DNA of 64,000 bases, taken from positions 1,984,001 to 2,048,000 of the forward strand of contig NZ_JBFOHP010000002.1 of assembly GCF_040907265.1 (NCBI RefSeq), written 5' to 3'. The translations under genes were made by a program, and so were the position numbers. Position 1 is the stretch's first letter; each line of letters begins with the position of its first letter. Positions 44,071-52,502 of the stretch are shown here, piece after piece. Below the pieces are notes generated by a model that did not search any database, had not been told where the DNA came from, and saw only the letters and a program-made list of their open reading frames with translations. Source of the stretch: Streptomyces sclerotialus. GTDB lineage: Bacteria > Actinomycetota > Actinomycetes > Streptomycetales > Streptomycetaceae.

Positions 44071-45099
44071 ATGACCGCTCGTCGTAAGGCCGCAGCGTTC
44101 GCCAGCACCACCCTCGCCCCGCTTGCCCTCACCTTGTTCGCCGCGGGCCCGGCGGCCGCGCACGGCTCGATGACGGACCCGGTGAGCCGGATCTCCGCCT
44201 GCTACGCCGAGGGCCCGGAGTCCCCGGACTCGGCGGCCTGCAAGGCGATGGTCGCGGCCGGCGGCGTACAGGCCCTGTACGACTGGAACGGCGTACGGGA
44301 CGGCGCGGCGGGTGGTCGGTCCCGGACGCGGATACCGGACGGCAAGCTGTGCAGCGCGAACAGCGAGGAGTACAAGGGCCTGGACCTGGCCCGGGCCGAC
44401 TGGCCGGCCAGCTCGATGGCGGCGGGCGCGCACACCTTCCGGTACAAGGCCACCGCGCCGCACAAGGGCACGTTCGAGCTGTACATCACGAAGGACGGCT
44501 ACGCCCCCGGCAAGCCGCTGAAGTGGTCGGATCTGGAGGAGAAGCCGTTCGCGAAGGTCACCGACCCCACGCTGACCAACGGCGACTACGTCTTCGAGGG
44601 CAAGGTGCCGGCCCGCTCCGGCCGCCACCTGATCTACAGCATCTGGCAGCGTTCGGACAGCCCGGAAGCCTTCTACACCTGCTCGGACGTGGTCTTCGGC
44701 AAGGACGGCGGCAGCACGGGCACCGCAACGGGGAACGGTGCGGAGCCGCGTTCCTCCGCCGCGCCGGCGCCTGCCGCCACCGCCCCGACCGAGCAGCAGC
44801 TCGCGGCCGGCGCGGACAAGTCGTCGATGGACCACATGGACCACGGGGTGACGAACGCGGACACGCACGCGGAGAAGGACACGCACGCGCACGAGGACAC
44901 GGACGCGGAGGCGGGCGCGAGTGCGGACGGCGTGCGCCCCGACGGGGCTTCGGGCAAGGAGGTGCGCACGGAGCTCGCGGAGACCGGTGGTGACAGCTCG
45001 ACCGGACCGCTCGCGATCGGCGGCGCCGCCGTGCTGGCGCTGGGCGCCTCGGTGCTCTTCGCCGTCGCCCGCCGCAAGGCCGCACGGAACGGCGGCTGA
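44071..45099 (+). CDS. cell-wall-anchored lytic polysaccharide monooxygenase (AA10)
   Basis: A 342-residue LPMO. The signal peptide ends at AAGPAAA, so the mature N-terminus is His31 (HGSMTDP), the first copper ligand; the second is His131 in ATAPHKGT, and the axial aromatic lies in DSPEAFYTCSDV. It oxidatively cleaves chitin or cellulose, or a cell-surface glycan. After about residue 220 come an Ala/Thr/Pro linker, a His/Asp-rich stretch (DHMDHGVTNADTHAEKDTH), an LAETG sorting motif (302-306), a membrane helix and a basic tail. LAxTG is the class E sortase signal, so it is probably covalently attached to peptidoglycan. Confidence 0.92.
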   Translation: MTARRKAAAFASTTLAPLALTLFAAGPAAAHGSMTDPVSRISACYAEGPESPDSAACKAMVAAGGVQALYDWNGVRDGAAGGRSRTRIPDGKLCSANSEEYKGLDLARADWPASSMAAGAHTFRYKATAPHKGTFELYITKDGYAPGKPLKWSDLEEKPFAKVTDPTLTNGDYVFEGKVPARSGRHLIYSIWQRSDSPEAFYTCSDVVFGKDGGSTGTATGNGAEPRSSAAPAPAATAPTEQQLAAGADKSSMDHMDHGVTNADTHAEKDTHAHEDTDAEAGASADGVRPDGASGKEVRTELAETGGDSSTGPLAIGGAAVLALGASVLFAVARRKAARNGG

Positions 45100-45125
45100 G
45101 GACCGCCCGGCACCGGCGGTCCGAC

Positions 45126-45156
45126 GGTGCGCTGCTCCCTCGGGCAGCAGCGCACC
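45126..45156. terminator. bidirectional terminator between LPMO and lipase genes
   Basis: Perfect 11-bp stem GGTGCGCTGCT / AGCAGCGCACC with a 9-nt loop, centred between the two convergent genes. Confidence 0.75.
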
Positions 45157-45171
45157 GCGCGGGTGTGCCGG

Positions 45172-46059
45172 TCAGCGCGACGTGCAGGTGGTGGGCGTGG
45201 CGTGGGCCGGGTCCAGGGCGTTGGCCGCCTCGTGGAAAGCCACCCGGTCGGCCAGGCCGATGCCGAGGTGCCCGGAGACGTCGGTCGGGCAGAGGTCCTG
45301 GACCAGGACGTTCCGCACGTTCGGTCCGCTCAGGAACTGGCTCTTGTACGGCGTGACGACCTCGTCGTACTTGGTCGCGATGACCGTGTGGCGCACGCCG
45401 GGCACGGTGTCGCCGCCCTCGTTGAGGCGGTTGAGGAAGTCCGACCCCACGATCTGGTCGTTGAGGCCCGGCGCGAGCGACTCGAGGTACTTCTTGGCGC
45501 CGGGGACCTGGTCGATGAGGCGGGTCAGCCCGTTCACGTCGGTGCCGTGGTTGTCGGGCGCGATGCCGACCAGGGCGTTCACCTTCGCGGCGCCGCCGAG
45601 GAACTTGAGGTAGTAGCGCGGCATCATGCCGCCCTGTGAGTGGCCCACGAGGTCCGTCTCCGCCGCTCCCGTCGCGGCCAGCACCCGGTCGACGTACGCG
45701 GAGAGCTGCTCGGCCGACTTGTCGACCGGGCCCAGGCCGTGGAAGAGGGGGACGCCGGACAGTTGCCCGTAGTCGAGGGAGAAGACGCAGTAGCCGCGGG
45801 CGACCAGGTACGGCGCCAGGGCGAGCCAGTTGTCCACGGAGTTGCCGAGGGTGCCGTGGACGAGGACGACGGGCCGGGGATGGGCGGCGGACGGTTTGCA
45901 GGAGTAGTCGTTCCAGCCGGCGGAGACGGTGGCGTCCGACGCGGTGGCGGCTGCCGCCGTGGGGGTGGCCGCCGTGGCGGCACCGAAGGCGAGAGCGAGG
46001 GCGGAGAGGGCGGTGGCCGCACGTCTCCAGGGCAGCGCTCGGTGCGTGGTCGTGTTCAT
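45172..46059 (-). CDS. secreted alpha/beta-hydrolase lipase
   Basis: A 295-residue extracellular lipase (class 2/EstA-like). The ATG at 46059 follows AGGAG. The signal peptide is RRAATALSALALAFGAATAATPTAAAA. Then come PVVLVHGTLGNSVDNW with the oxyanion region, the nucleophile Ser in GHSQGGMMPRY, an Asp in KYDEVVTPY and a His in DVSGHLGIGL. Cys pairs near both ends suggest disulfides. It hydrolyses triacylglycerols or esters outside. A perfect 16-bp palindrome lies about 56 bp upstream. Confidence 0.92.
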   Translation of the reverse strand: MNTTTHRALPWRRAATALSALALAFGAATAATPTAAAATASDATVSAGWNDYSCKPSAAHPRPVVLVHGTLGNSVDNWLALAPYLVARGYCVFSLDYGQLSGVPLFHGLGPVDKSAEQLSAYVDRVLAATGAAETDLVGHSQGGMMPRYYLKFLGGAAKVNALVGIAPDNHGTDVNGLTRLIDQVPGAKKYLESLAPGLNDQIVGSDFLNRLNEGGDTVPGVRHTVIATKYDEVVTPYKSQFLSGPNVRNVLVQDLCPTDVSGHLGIGLADRVAFHEAANALDPAHATPTTCTSR

Positions 46060-46114
46060 GCGATGCTCCTTGCGGGAGGTGAGGGGACTCCGAAGTGCTC
46101 GCCGAGTCATCACC

Positions 46115-46130
46115 TGCGATCCGGATCGCA
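46115..46130. promoter_or_regulatory. perfect 16-bp palindrome upstream of lipase
   Basis: TGCGATCCGGATCGCA is a perfect dyad 56 bp upstream of the lipase ATG, at a promoter-proximal operator position. Confidence 0.45.
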
Positions 46131-46333
46131 TGGCTCAACGCTGTGATCGACCGTCAAGTTACGGCTGAGTAAGCTCGAGGGTCCAGTCGTGCGACGGTGA
46201 AAGAAGTGGCACACGATTCTCACCGGACGTACGGGTTATCCACAGGCTCCAGCCGCTGTCGGCGACCCGGCGTAAGGTCGTTGCCATGGCGCTCGCGAGC
46301 CGCGCGGGCCCGCCATGACAGGGGGATACAGCA

Positions 46334-47008
46334 ATGAGCACAGCATCAGCGGAGAAGACGGAACCGGCGGACCGAGACCTGCCGTGGGCGGGCCTGGCAG
46401 AGGTCACCTCCGCGGCCGAGCTGCGGGACCTGGTCGGCAAACCGAACGACCGCGCCGCCCGCAAGGTCCGTCCCGCGCTGCACGCACTGGACCGGCAGTG
46501 GCTGGCCAACTCCCCGTTCTGCCTGCTCGCCACGGCCGACGCGGAGGGCCGGTGCGACGTCTCACCCAAGGGCGACCCCGCGGGCTTCACGCTCGTACTG
46601 GACGACACCACGATCGTCATCCCCGACCGCCCCGGCAACAAGCGCGTGGACGGCTTCCTCAACGTCCTGGCCAACCCCCACGTGGGACTGGAGTACATCG
46701 TCCCCGGCCGCGGCGACACCCTCCGCATCAACGGACGCGCCCGGCTGCTGCGCGACGCCCCCTTCTTCGACGACCTGGCCGTCAAGGGCCACCGCCCGGC
46801 GCTCGCACTGCTCGTGGAGATCGAAGAGGTCTTCCACCACTGCGCCAAGGCCTTCCTGCGATCCGGCATGTGGCAACCGGAGACCTGGCAACCCGAAGCC
46901 CTTCCGTCCCGGGCCCGCATATCCAAGACCCTGGAGGCCCCGGACCTCCCGCTCGAAGCCCTGGAGGCCCACTACGGCCCGCGGTACGCCGACCGTCTGT
47001 ACGGCTGA
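46334..47008 (+). CDS. FMN-dependent PPOX-type flavoprotein
   Basis: A 224-residue pyridoxamine-5'-phosphate-oxidase-fold protein of the MSMEG_1061-like group. It has a split barrel with FCLLATADAEGRCDVSPKGDPAGF, IVIPDRPGNKRVDGFLNVLANPHVGLEYIVPG and INGRARLLRD. It probably binds FMN and reduces a small molecule in the cytoplasm. The ATG is 11 nt downstream of AGGGGG. Its 3' end overlaps the convergent imuB-like gene by 37 bp. Confidence 0.9.
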   Translation: MSTASAEKTEPADRDLPWAGLAEVTSAAELRDLVGKPNDRAARKVRPALHALDRQWLANSPFCLLATADAEGRCDVSPKGDPAGFTLVLDDTTIVIPDRPGNKRVDGFLNVLANPHVGLEYIVPGRGDTLRINGRARLLRDAPFFDDLAVKGHRPALALLVEIEEVFHHCAKAFLRSGMWQPETWQPEALPSRARISKTLEAPDLPLEALEAHYGPRYADRLYG

Positions 47009-48210
47009 CCGTAGGACTCACGGCCACCGGCCCGGGCGGGAGCGGCCGACGCCGCGGCGGGACGGGCGGCATGCGGACCGAAGCGCATGCGGGCGCGGTC
47101 GACGGCGGCTTCGATGCGGCGGGCCTTGTCGTCCGCCGGGTCGAACGTCAGCTGACGGGAGGCGCGTTCGGCCCGGCAGAGGTCCTCGGCCCGCAGCGCC
47201 ACTGCTCGTACGCGCGCGCGTTGCAGACCGAGCGCGGCGTGCAGCGCGTACGCGACCTCGGTCAGCGCGGGCCCGTGCGCGGTCGGTTCGGCCAGCCGCC
47301 GGGTGCGGGTCGTGGTGGTGCGGTCGGCGTAGCGGACGGTGAGCGTGAGCGCGCCTGCCACCTGACCACTACTGCGCATCCGGGAACCGAGTTCGTCCGC
47401 GAGCGAGAGCAGCGCCCTGCGGCGCCGCGCCTCGTCCAGCTCGTCGTGGGCGAAGCGGTGCTCGGCGGCCATCGAGCGGGCCGGGGCGTTCGGGGTGACC
47501 GGAGTCGGATCGATGCCACGGGCCCGCTCGTACACCCGGCGGCCGGCCTTCGCGCCGAGGATGCGCTGCAGGGTGGCGGGCGGCGCCGCGGCGATCCGCC
47601 CGACGCTGTCGAGCCCGTACGAGCACAGGGCACGGGCCGCTGCGGGGCCGATGCCGTGCAGGGCGGCGGCGGGCCTGCGGTCGAGGAAGTCCGCGACGCC
47701 CTCGGGGTCACCGGGGACGACGCGGACCTCCCCGGGCGCCGCGTCCTGGGCAGCCATCCGGGCGAGCAGGGGGTTACCGGCGATGCCGATGGTGCATTCG
47801 ACGTCGTACCAGGCCAGGGCGCGCAGCCGGAGCAGTTCGGCGATGCCGGCGGCGTCCCGGCCGAAGTACCGCTGCGCACCCCGGACGTCGGCGAGCGCGG
47901 CATCCGGCGGCAGCGCCTCGACCACGGGGGTGAACTCTCCCAACAACGCGATCAGTCGCTCGTACGTCTCCTCTCCGAGTGGGGAGACGGGCGCCTTTCC
48001 GCCGCGGGGGACGCTGCGGGACCCGCTGTGGGAGGAGGTGTCCGGTTCGGCCGAGGCGTCCGAGGGGGCCGGAGCTGCCGGAGACGCCGGAGCAACCGGT
48101 GAGGCCGGGGCTGCTGGGACTGCTGGGACTGCTGGGCGGAAGCGTACGTACAGCGCGGCGCCGGCCGCCGCGGAAGGGGGCGAGGGAGGGAGGTGTCGGT
48201 AGGTGGTCAT
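46972..48210 (-). CDS. imuB: ImuB-like catalytically inactive Y-family polymerase
   Basis: A 412-residue Y-family protein. In place of the catalytic DxD and SxDE motifs it has YVRFRP at the N-terminus and ALPPDAALADVRGAQRYFG, as in ImuB proteins, so it should act as a scaffold for error-prone synthesis rather than a polymerase. It keeps the helix-hairpin-helix (AALHGIGPAAARALCSYGLDSVGRIA) and the little-finger domain. An Ala/Pro/Ser-rich insert of about 50 residues follows the first strand. Its ATG overlaps (ATGA) the stop of the reading frame that encodes the expected DnaE2 C-terminus, so it is coupled to dnaE2. Confidence 0.85.
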   Translation of the reverse strand: MTTYRHLPPSPPSAAAGAALYVRFRPAVPAVPAAPASPVAPASPAAPAPSDASAEPDTSSHSGSRSVPRGGKAPVSPLGEETYERLIALLGEFTPVVEALPPDAALADVRGAQRYFGRDAAGIAELLRLRALAWYDVECTIGIAGNPLLARMAAQDAAPGEVRVVPGDPEGVADFLDRRPAAALHGIGPAAARALCSYGLDSVGRIAAAPPATLQRILGAKAGRRVYERARGIDPTPVTPNAPARSMAAEHRFAHDELDEARRRRALLSLADELGSRMRSSGQVAGALTLTVRYADRTTTTRTRRLAEPTAHGPALTEVAYALHAALGLQRARVRAVALRAEDLCRAERASRQLTFDPADDKARRIEAAVDRARMRFGPHAARPAAASAAPARAGGRESYGQPYRRSAYRGP

Positions 48211-48728
48211 CCTGCGCTCCCTGGGCTGGCGTGCCAGAGCTTGCGGCCGGTGGCGGCACGTTCGCCCGCGGGCCGGAGGTCGGCCCACGGGTGCAGGGTG
48301 TAGCCGGTGGGCAGCTGAATGACTCGCTCGTCGCCGGGAGTTGCCGAGTCGTCCGGTGACGACGAACCGTCCGGTGACGACGAGCCGCCCAGTGGTGACG
48401 AGACGTCAGGAGTTGCCGAGTCGGAGGGAGGCGTGGCGGGTGCGGCACTTGCGCTAGGGCCGGAGCCCGGGGTGGCGCCCAGGGCGAGGCCGGCGCCCGG
48501 CTCCGCGGCGGCGTACAGCTCGCGGTCGGCGGAGCCGCTGCGGCTGTGGGGGTGACCGGTGACGCGCGCACCCGGATTCCCCGCAGCGGCGGAGCTCGCG
48601 GCAGCCGCCGGGGTGGGGGTGGACGGGGAGGCGGAGGTGGAGGCGGAGGTGGGGGTGGAGGGGGTGGGGGTGGGGGTGGGGGTGGGGGGTGGGGGCGGGG
48701 CCCGGGGGGAGGGAAGGGTGGGAGGCAA
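48207..48728 (-). other. probable frame-shifted C-terminal segment of DnaE2
   Basis: This minus-strand frame is +1 relative to dnaE2. It runs through the CCCCCA repeat as Pro/Thr/Ser-rich sequence, keeps strong G/C at third positions, and ends GYTLHPWADLRPAGE...GRKLWHASPGSAG. That ending is what I remember as the normal DnaE2 C-terminus. It stops in a 4-bp overlap with the imuB-like start. No good ribosome site begins it. It is most likely the true end of dnaE2, separated by one extra base (or two missing) in the repeat, or alternatively a small separate protein. Confidence 0.65.
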
Positions 48729-51700
48729 GGTGAGCCGTGACCGCCCGAAGCCCGCCCCGCTCCCGGAGTTCCGCCAGTTCCGCGAGGTTCCAGACCGCCG
48801 TACCGACCACGCTGAGGCTGCGCGGGCCGCGACGCTGGACCGTGCCGCGTACCAGGAGCAGCCAGGAGTGGAAGACGGTGTGGGCGCACGCCTCGTGGCT
48901 GTCGTCGAAGAAGGCGCAGTCGACCAGGCCCGTGCTGTCGTCGAGGGTGGTGAAGATGACCCGCCGCCCGGAACGGATCGGCGGCGTCTGGGTGGCCGCC
49001 TTGGCCCCGGCGACCAGGACCGTGTCGCCGTGCCGGGCCTCGCGCAGCCGCTTGGCGGGGAGTACGCCCAGTTCGTTCAGGAACTGCCCGTGGTCCCCCA
49101 TCAGGTGCCGGGAGGTGTCCATGCCGAGTACGCCCAGTTCGGCGCTGAGCCGCTCGGCGTCGCTCAGGTCCGGCAACCCGGCCGGGGCCGATGCCGCGGC
49201 GGACAGCGGGAGTTGGGTGTCGGCCGGTGCGCCCCGCTGCTGGCGGTGGAGTTCGGCGATGTGCAGCAGCAGGTCGCGGCGGTTGGCGCCGAAGGAGTCC
49301 AGCGCGCCGACCCTGGCGAGGCGTTCGAGTACCGGGCGGCCGGGGTGGGCGCGGCGCCAGAGGTCCTGGAGCGAGGAGTAGGGGCGGCCGGCGGCTATGC
49401 GTTCGGCCTCCGCTTCGCTGATGCCGTGCACTTCGGAGAGCGCGAGCCGCAGCCCCCACACGGCGGAAGAGGACCCCGCAGAAGCCTTGGATCCCATAGA
49501 GGCCTTGGACCCCGCAGAGGCCTTGGCCCCCGCAGAAGCCTTGGACCCCATAGAGGCCTTGGACCCCGCAGAAGCCTTGTACCCCGCAGAAGCCTTGGCC
49601 CCCGCAGAGGCCTTGGATCCCGCAGTGCCCTCGGGCCCCGTAGGTGCCACCTTGGACCCCACAGCGTCCTTACGCCCCGCAGCGTCCTTGAACCCCACGG
49701 TGTCCCTAGGCCCCACAGCGTCCTTAGACCCCGCTTTCGCACCATTACCCCCAGACACCAGTTCGATTCGATAGGCGACATCGGACCGGTTCACGTCCAA
49801 GGGGAGGATCGGGACGCCGCGGCGGCGGGCGTCGGCGAGGAGGAGGCGCTTGGGGTACATGCCGGGATCGTGGGTGAGCAGCCCGGCGTAGAAGGCGGCC
49901 GGGTGGTGGGCCTTGAGCCAGGCGGACTGGTAGGTCGGTACGGCGAAGGCCACCGCGTGCGCCTTGCAGAAGCCGTACGAGCCGAACGATTCGACGATCT
50001 CCCAGGTGCGGGCGATGTCCTCGCCGGAGTAGCCGTGCCGTGCGGCCTGTTCCGCGAACCAGACGCGGATGCGGCCCTGCGACTCGGGGTCGGACAGGCC
50101 GCGGCGTACCCGGTCCGCCTCGTCCAGGCCGCAGCCGGTCATGCGGTCGATGATGCGCATGACCTGTTCGTGGAAGACCACGACTCCGTACGTCTCGCGC
50201 AGGGCTTCCGCCAGGTCGGGGTGGGGGTAGCGGACGGGTCGGCGGCCGTGCCGGGATTCGATGAAGGGCCGGACCATGTCGGCGGCGACCGGCCCCGGGC
50301 GGAAGAGGGAGATGTCCACGACCAGGTCGTGGAAGGTGGCGGGCTGGAGCCGGCCGATCAGGTCGCGCTGGCCCGGGGACTCGATCTGGAAGCAGCCGAG
50401 GGTCTCGGTGGAGCGGATCAGGCCGTACGTGGCGGGGTCGCCGGGTGGTACCTGCGCCGGGTCGTCGAGGTCGGGCGCCGGCTGTCCGGTGACGCGGCCG
50501 ACCTCGGCGGTGGCGTGCGCCATCGCGGACTGCATCCGTACGCCGAGCACGTCGAGTTTGAGCAGGCCGAGGTCCTCCACGTCCTCCTTGTCGAACTGGG
50601 ACATGGGGAAGCCCTCACCGCCGGTGGGCACCACGGGGGTGCGCCCGGTGAGCGTGGCGTCGGAGAGGAGTACGCCGCAGGGGTGCATGGCGGTACCGCG
50701 GGGCAGTGCGTCCAGCCCTTCCACCAGGTCCCAGAACGGCGCGGGCGGCGGGTTGTCCCGCAGGTCGCGCAGCTCGGGCAGTTCTTCCAGTGCCGCCCGC
50801 GCGTCCCGCGCCCGGATGTGCGGGAAGGCCTTGGCGATCCGGTCCACCTCGGCCGGGTCCATGCCGAGGGCCGCGCCGACGTCGCGTACGGCGTGCCGTA
50901 CGCGGTAGGTCTCGGGCATGGCGACGGCGGCGACGCGTTCGGCGCCGAAGCGGTCGAAGATCGCGTGGTAGACCTCCAGGCGGCGCGCTGACTCCACGTC
51001 GATGTCGATGTCGGGGAGGACGGCGCGGCGCTTGGAGAGGAAGCGTTCCATCAGCAGGCCGTGCTCGACGGGGTCGGCGTGGGCGATGCCGAGCAGGTGG
51101 TTGACGAGGGAGCCGGCGCCGGAGCCGCGTGCGGTGACGCGGATGCCGAGGCGCCGGGTGTCCTCGACGACCTGGGCGACGGTGAGGAAGTACGACGCGA
51201 AGCCGTGGTGGTCGATGATGTCCAGCTCACGGTGGAGGCGTTCCCAGTACGTACGGGCCGCCGGGCCGCGGTCGTAGCCGCGGCGGACCATTCCGGCGGC
51301 GCAGCGTGAGCTGAGTACGCGGGAGGCCGTGCGGTGCTCAGCGCCGACGAGCCGGGGTTCGGGGAAGTGGACGGTGCCGAGGCCGATGTCGTCCTGGGGG
51401 TCGACCAGGCATTCCCCCGCCGTCTCCTCGGTCATGGCGAGCAGCCGGTGGGCGGTGTCGCGGCGGTGACCTGCGGCTTCGGCGATGCGTTCGGCGGTGC
51501 GGGCCATGGTGTCGGCGTCCTTGAGCCAGCGTTCGCCGCTGTCGCGGGCTTCGGGGCGGTGGCGGTCGATGGGCACCAGGCGGCGGGCGGAGTCGAGGAC
51601 GTCGGCGACGGGGCCCTGGCCGGGGTCGGCGTAGCGGACGGCGTTGCTGAGGACGGCGCGTACGCCGTGGTCGACGGCGAAGCCGAGGGTGCGGGCTGCG

Positions 51701-52359
51701 AGCCGGAGGGAGCCGGGGCCGGTGCCGGTGCGGCCGTGGTGGACGATTTCGAGGCGCAGTGCGTCGCCGTAGAGCTCGCGCCAGGGGGCGAGGAGGCGGG
51801 CGGCGCGGTCGGGGCGGCCCGCGGCCAGCGCGCGGCCGACTTCGGATTCGGGTCCGAGGAGGACGAAGACGCCGTCCGTGGGGTCGCCGAGGCGGGCCGC
51901 TGCTTCGCGTACGTCGTCGCCGGTGCCGGCGGGGGTGCCGTTGCCGCCGGTCAGGGCTTCCCAGGGGAGGAGGGGGCGTTCGCGGTCGGTGGCGTGTGCG
52001 GCGGAGACCAGCCGGCAGAGGGTGGCCCAGCCGCGGGCGCCGTCGCGGGCGAGGAAGACGGCGCGGGCGGCGGATTCGTCGATGAAGGCTCCGCCGCGTA
52101 CGGGGGTGCGGCGGCGTGCGGTGGGGGTGGGGTCCGGCTGGGGTTCGGCGATCGCCAGCTCGGTGCCGAACAGTGGGCGGATGCCGGCTTCGGCGGCGGC
52201 CTTGGCGAAGCGTACGGCGCCGGAGAGGGAGTCCCGGTCGGTGAGGGCGAGGGCGTCCATGCCGCGTTCGGCGGCCTGCTCGGCGAGCCGTTCCGGGTGC
52301 GAGGCGCCGTACCGCACGGAGAATCCCGATGCGGTGTGCAGGTGCGTGAACCGGGACAT
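48454..52359 (-). CDS. dnaE2: error-prone DNA polymerase III alpha subunit DnaE2
   Basis: A 1301-residue C-family polymerase from ATG 52359, 5 nt after GGAGGT. It has an N-terminal PHP domain (FTHLHTASGFSVRYGASHPE, ALALTDRDSLSGA), the catalytic aspartates in LPDIDIDVES, FHEQVMRIID, and HhH and OB domains. It makes mutagenic translesion synthesis after DNA damage, with the ImuB-like protein downstream. Residues about 874-963 are a hexapeptide (xSKASAG) repeat insertion. The last about 90 residues read as Pro/His/Arg-rich nonsense, consistent with a frameshift; the expected tail is in another frame down to 48207. A LexA-like box lies upstream. Confidence 0.92.
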   Translation of the reverse strand: MSRFTHLHTASGFSVRYGASHPERLAEQAAERGMDALALTDRDSLSGAVRFAKAAAEAGIRPLFGTELAIAEPQPDPTPTARRRTPVRGGAFIDESAARAVFLARDGARGWATLCRLVSAAHATDRERPLLPWEALTGGNGTPAGTGDDVREAAARLGDPTDGVFVLLGPESEVGRALAAGRPDRAARLLAPWRELYGDALRLEIVHHGRTGTGPGSLRLAARTLGFAVDHGVRAVLSNAVRYADPGQGPVADVLDSARRLVPIDRHRPEARDSGERWLKDADTMARTAERIAEAAGHRRDTAHRLLAMTEETAGECLVDPQDDIGLGTVHFPEPRLVGAEHRTASRVLSSRCAAGMVRRGYDRGPAARTYWERLHRELDIIDHHGFASYFLTVAQVVEDTRRLGIRVTARGSGAGSLVNHLLGIAHADPVEHGLLMERFLSKRRAVLPDIDIDVESARRLEVYHAIFDRFGAERVAAVAMPETYRVRHAVRDVGAALGMDPAEVDRIAKAFPHIRARDARAALEELPELRDLRDNPPPAPFWDLVEGLDALPRGTAMHPCGVLLSDATLTGRTPVVPTGGEGFPMSQFDKEDVEDLGLLKLDVLGVRMQSAMAHATAEVGRVTGQPAPDLDDPAQVPPGDPATYGLIRSTETLGCFQIESPGQRDLIGRLQPATFHDLVVDISLFRPGPVAADMVRPFIESRHGRRPVRYPHPDLAEALRETYGVVVFHEQVMRIIDRMTGCGLDEADRVRRGLSDPESQGRIRVWFAEQAARHGYSGEDIARTWEIVESFGSYGFCKAHAVAFAVPTYQSAWLKAHHPAAFYAGLLTHDPGMYPKRLLLADARRRGVPILPLDVNRSDVAYRIELVSGGNGAKAGSKDAVGPRDTVGFKDAAGRKDAVGSKVAPTGPEGTAGSKASAGAKASAGYKASAGSKASMGSKASAGAKASAGSKASMGSKASAGSSSAVWGLRLALSEVHGISEAEAERIAAGRPYSSLQDLWRRAHPGRPVLERLARVGALDSFGANRRDLLLHIAELHRQQRGAPADTQLPLSAAASAPAGLPDLSDAERLSAELGVLGMDTSRHLMGDHGQFLNELGVLPAKRLREARHGDTVLVAGAKAATQTPPIRSGRRVIFTTLDDSTGLVDCAFFDDSHEACAHTVFHSWLLLVRGTVQRRGPRSLSVVGTAVWNLAELAELRERGGLRAVTAHLASHPSLPPGPAPTPHPHPHPHPLHPHLRLHLRLPVHPHPGGCRELRRCGESGCARHRSPPQPQRLRRPRAVRRRGAGRRPRPGRHPGLRP
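48600..48728. repeat. CCCCCA/TGGGGG microsatellite in the 3' part of dnaE2
   Basis: The + strand is nearly pure G with T or A interruptions: GGGGGT units at about 48660-48700 flanked by GGAGGC/GGAGGT units. It is prone to slippage and to sequencing error, and coincides with the reading-frame change of dnaE2. Confidence 0.85.
49471..49737 (-). repeat. 18-bp repeats in dnaE2 encoding (G-S-K-A-S-A)n
   Basis: About fifteen in-frame 18-bp units, nearly identical at the 49471-49625 end and degenerate toward 49737. They encode a Lys/Ala/Ser/Gly-rich insert between VNRSDVAYRIEL and VWGLRLALSEVHGI of DnaE2. Confidence 0.9.
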
Positions 52360-52433
52360 TCGCACCTCCTACCGCGTGAGCACCCCCTGACTGACTTCGT
52401 ATCCCCCGTCTCACTCACACCATAACGCCTTCT

Positions 52434-52449
52434 TCGAACGCGCGTACGA
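52434..52449. promoter_or_regulatory. LexA (SOS) box upstream of dnaE2
   Basis: TCGAAC-GCGC-GTACGA differs by one base from the actinobacterial LexA consensus TCGAAC-N4-GTTCGA. It lies 75 bp upstream of the dnaE2 ATG. Confidence 0.6.
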
Positions 52450-52502
52450 AACACATGTGCGAGCGCATTCACGCGACGCGCCGGGACACGTCCACCCGAC
52501 TG

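Noticed and set aside
46237..46245. TTATCCACA here and its reverse complement at 39923-39931, resembling DnaA boxes
   Set aside because: Single isolated copies 6 kb apart, with no cluster, no dnaA/dnaN genes and no AT-rich unwinding region. An origin is not supported.
48207..48728. Independent hypothetical protein gene upstream of the imuB-like gene
   Set aside because: No ribosome site, begins inside the repeat, and its end looks like a DnaE2 terminus. The frameshift explanation is preferred, though not proven.
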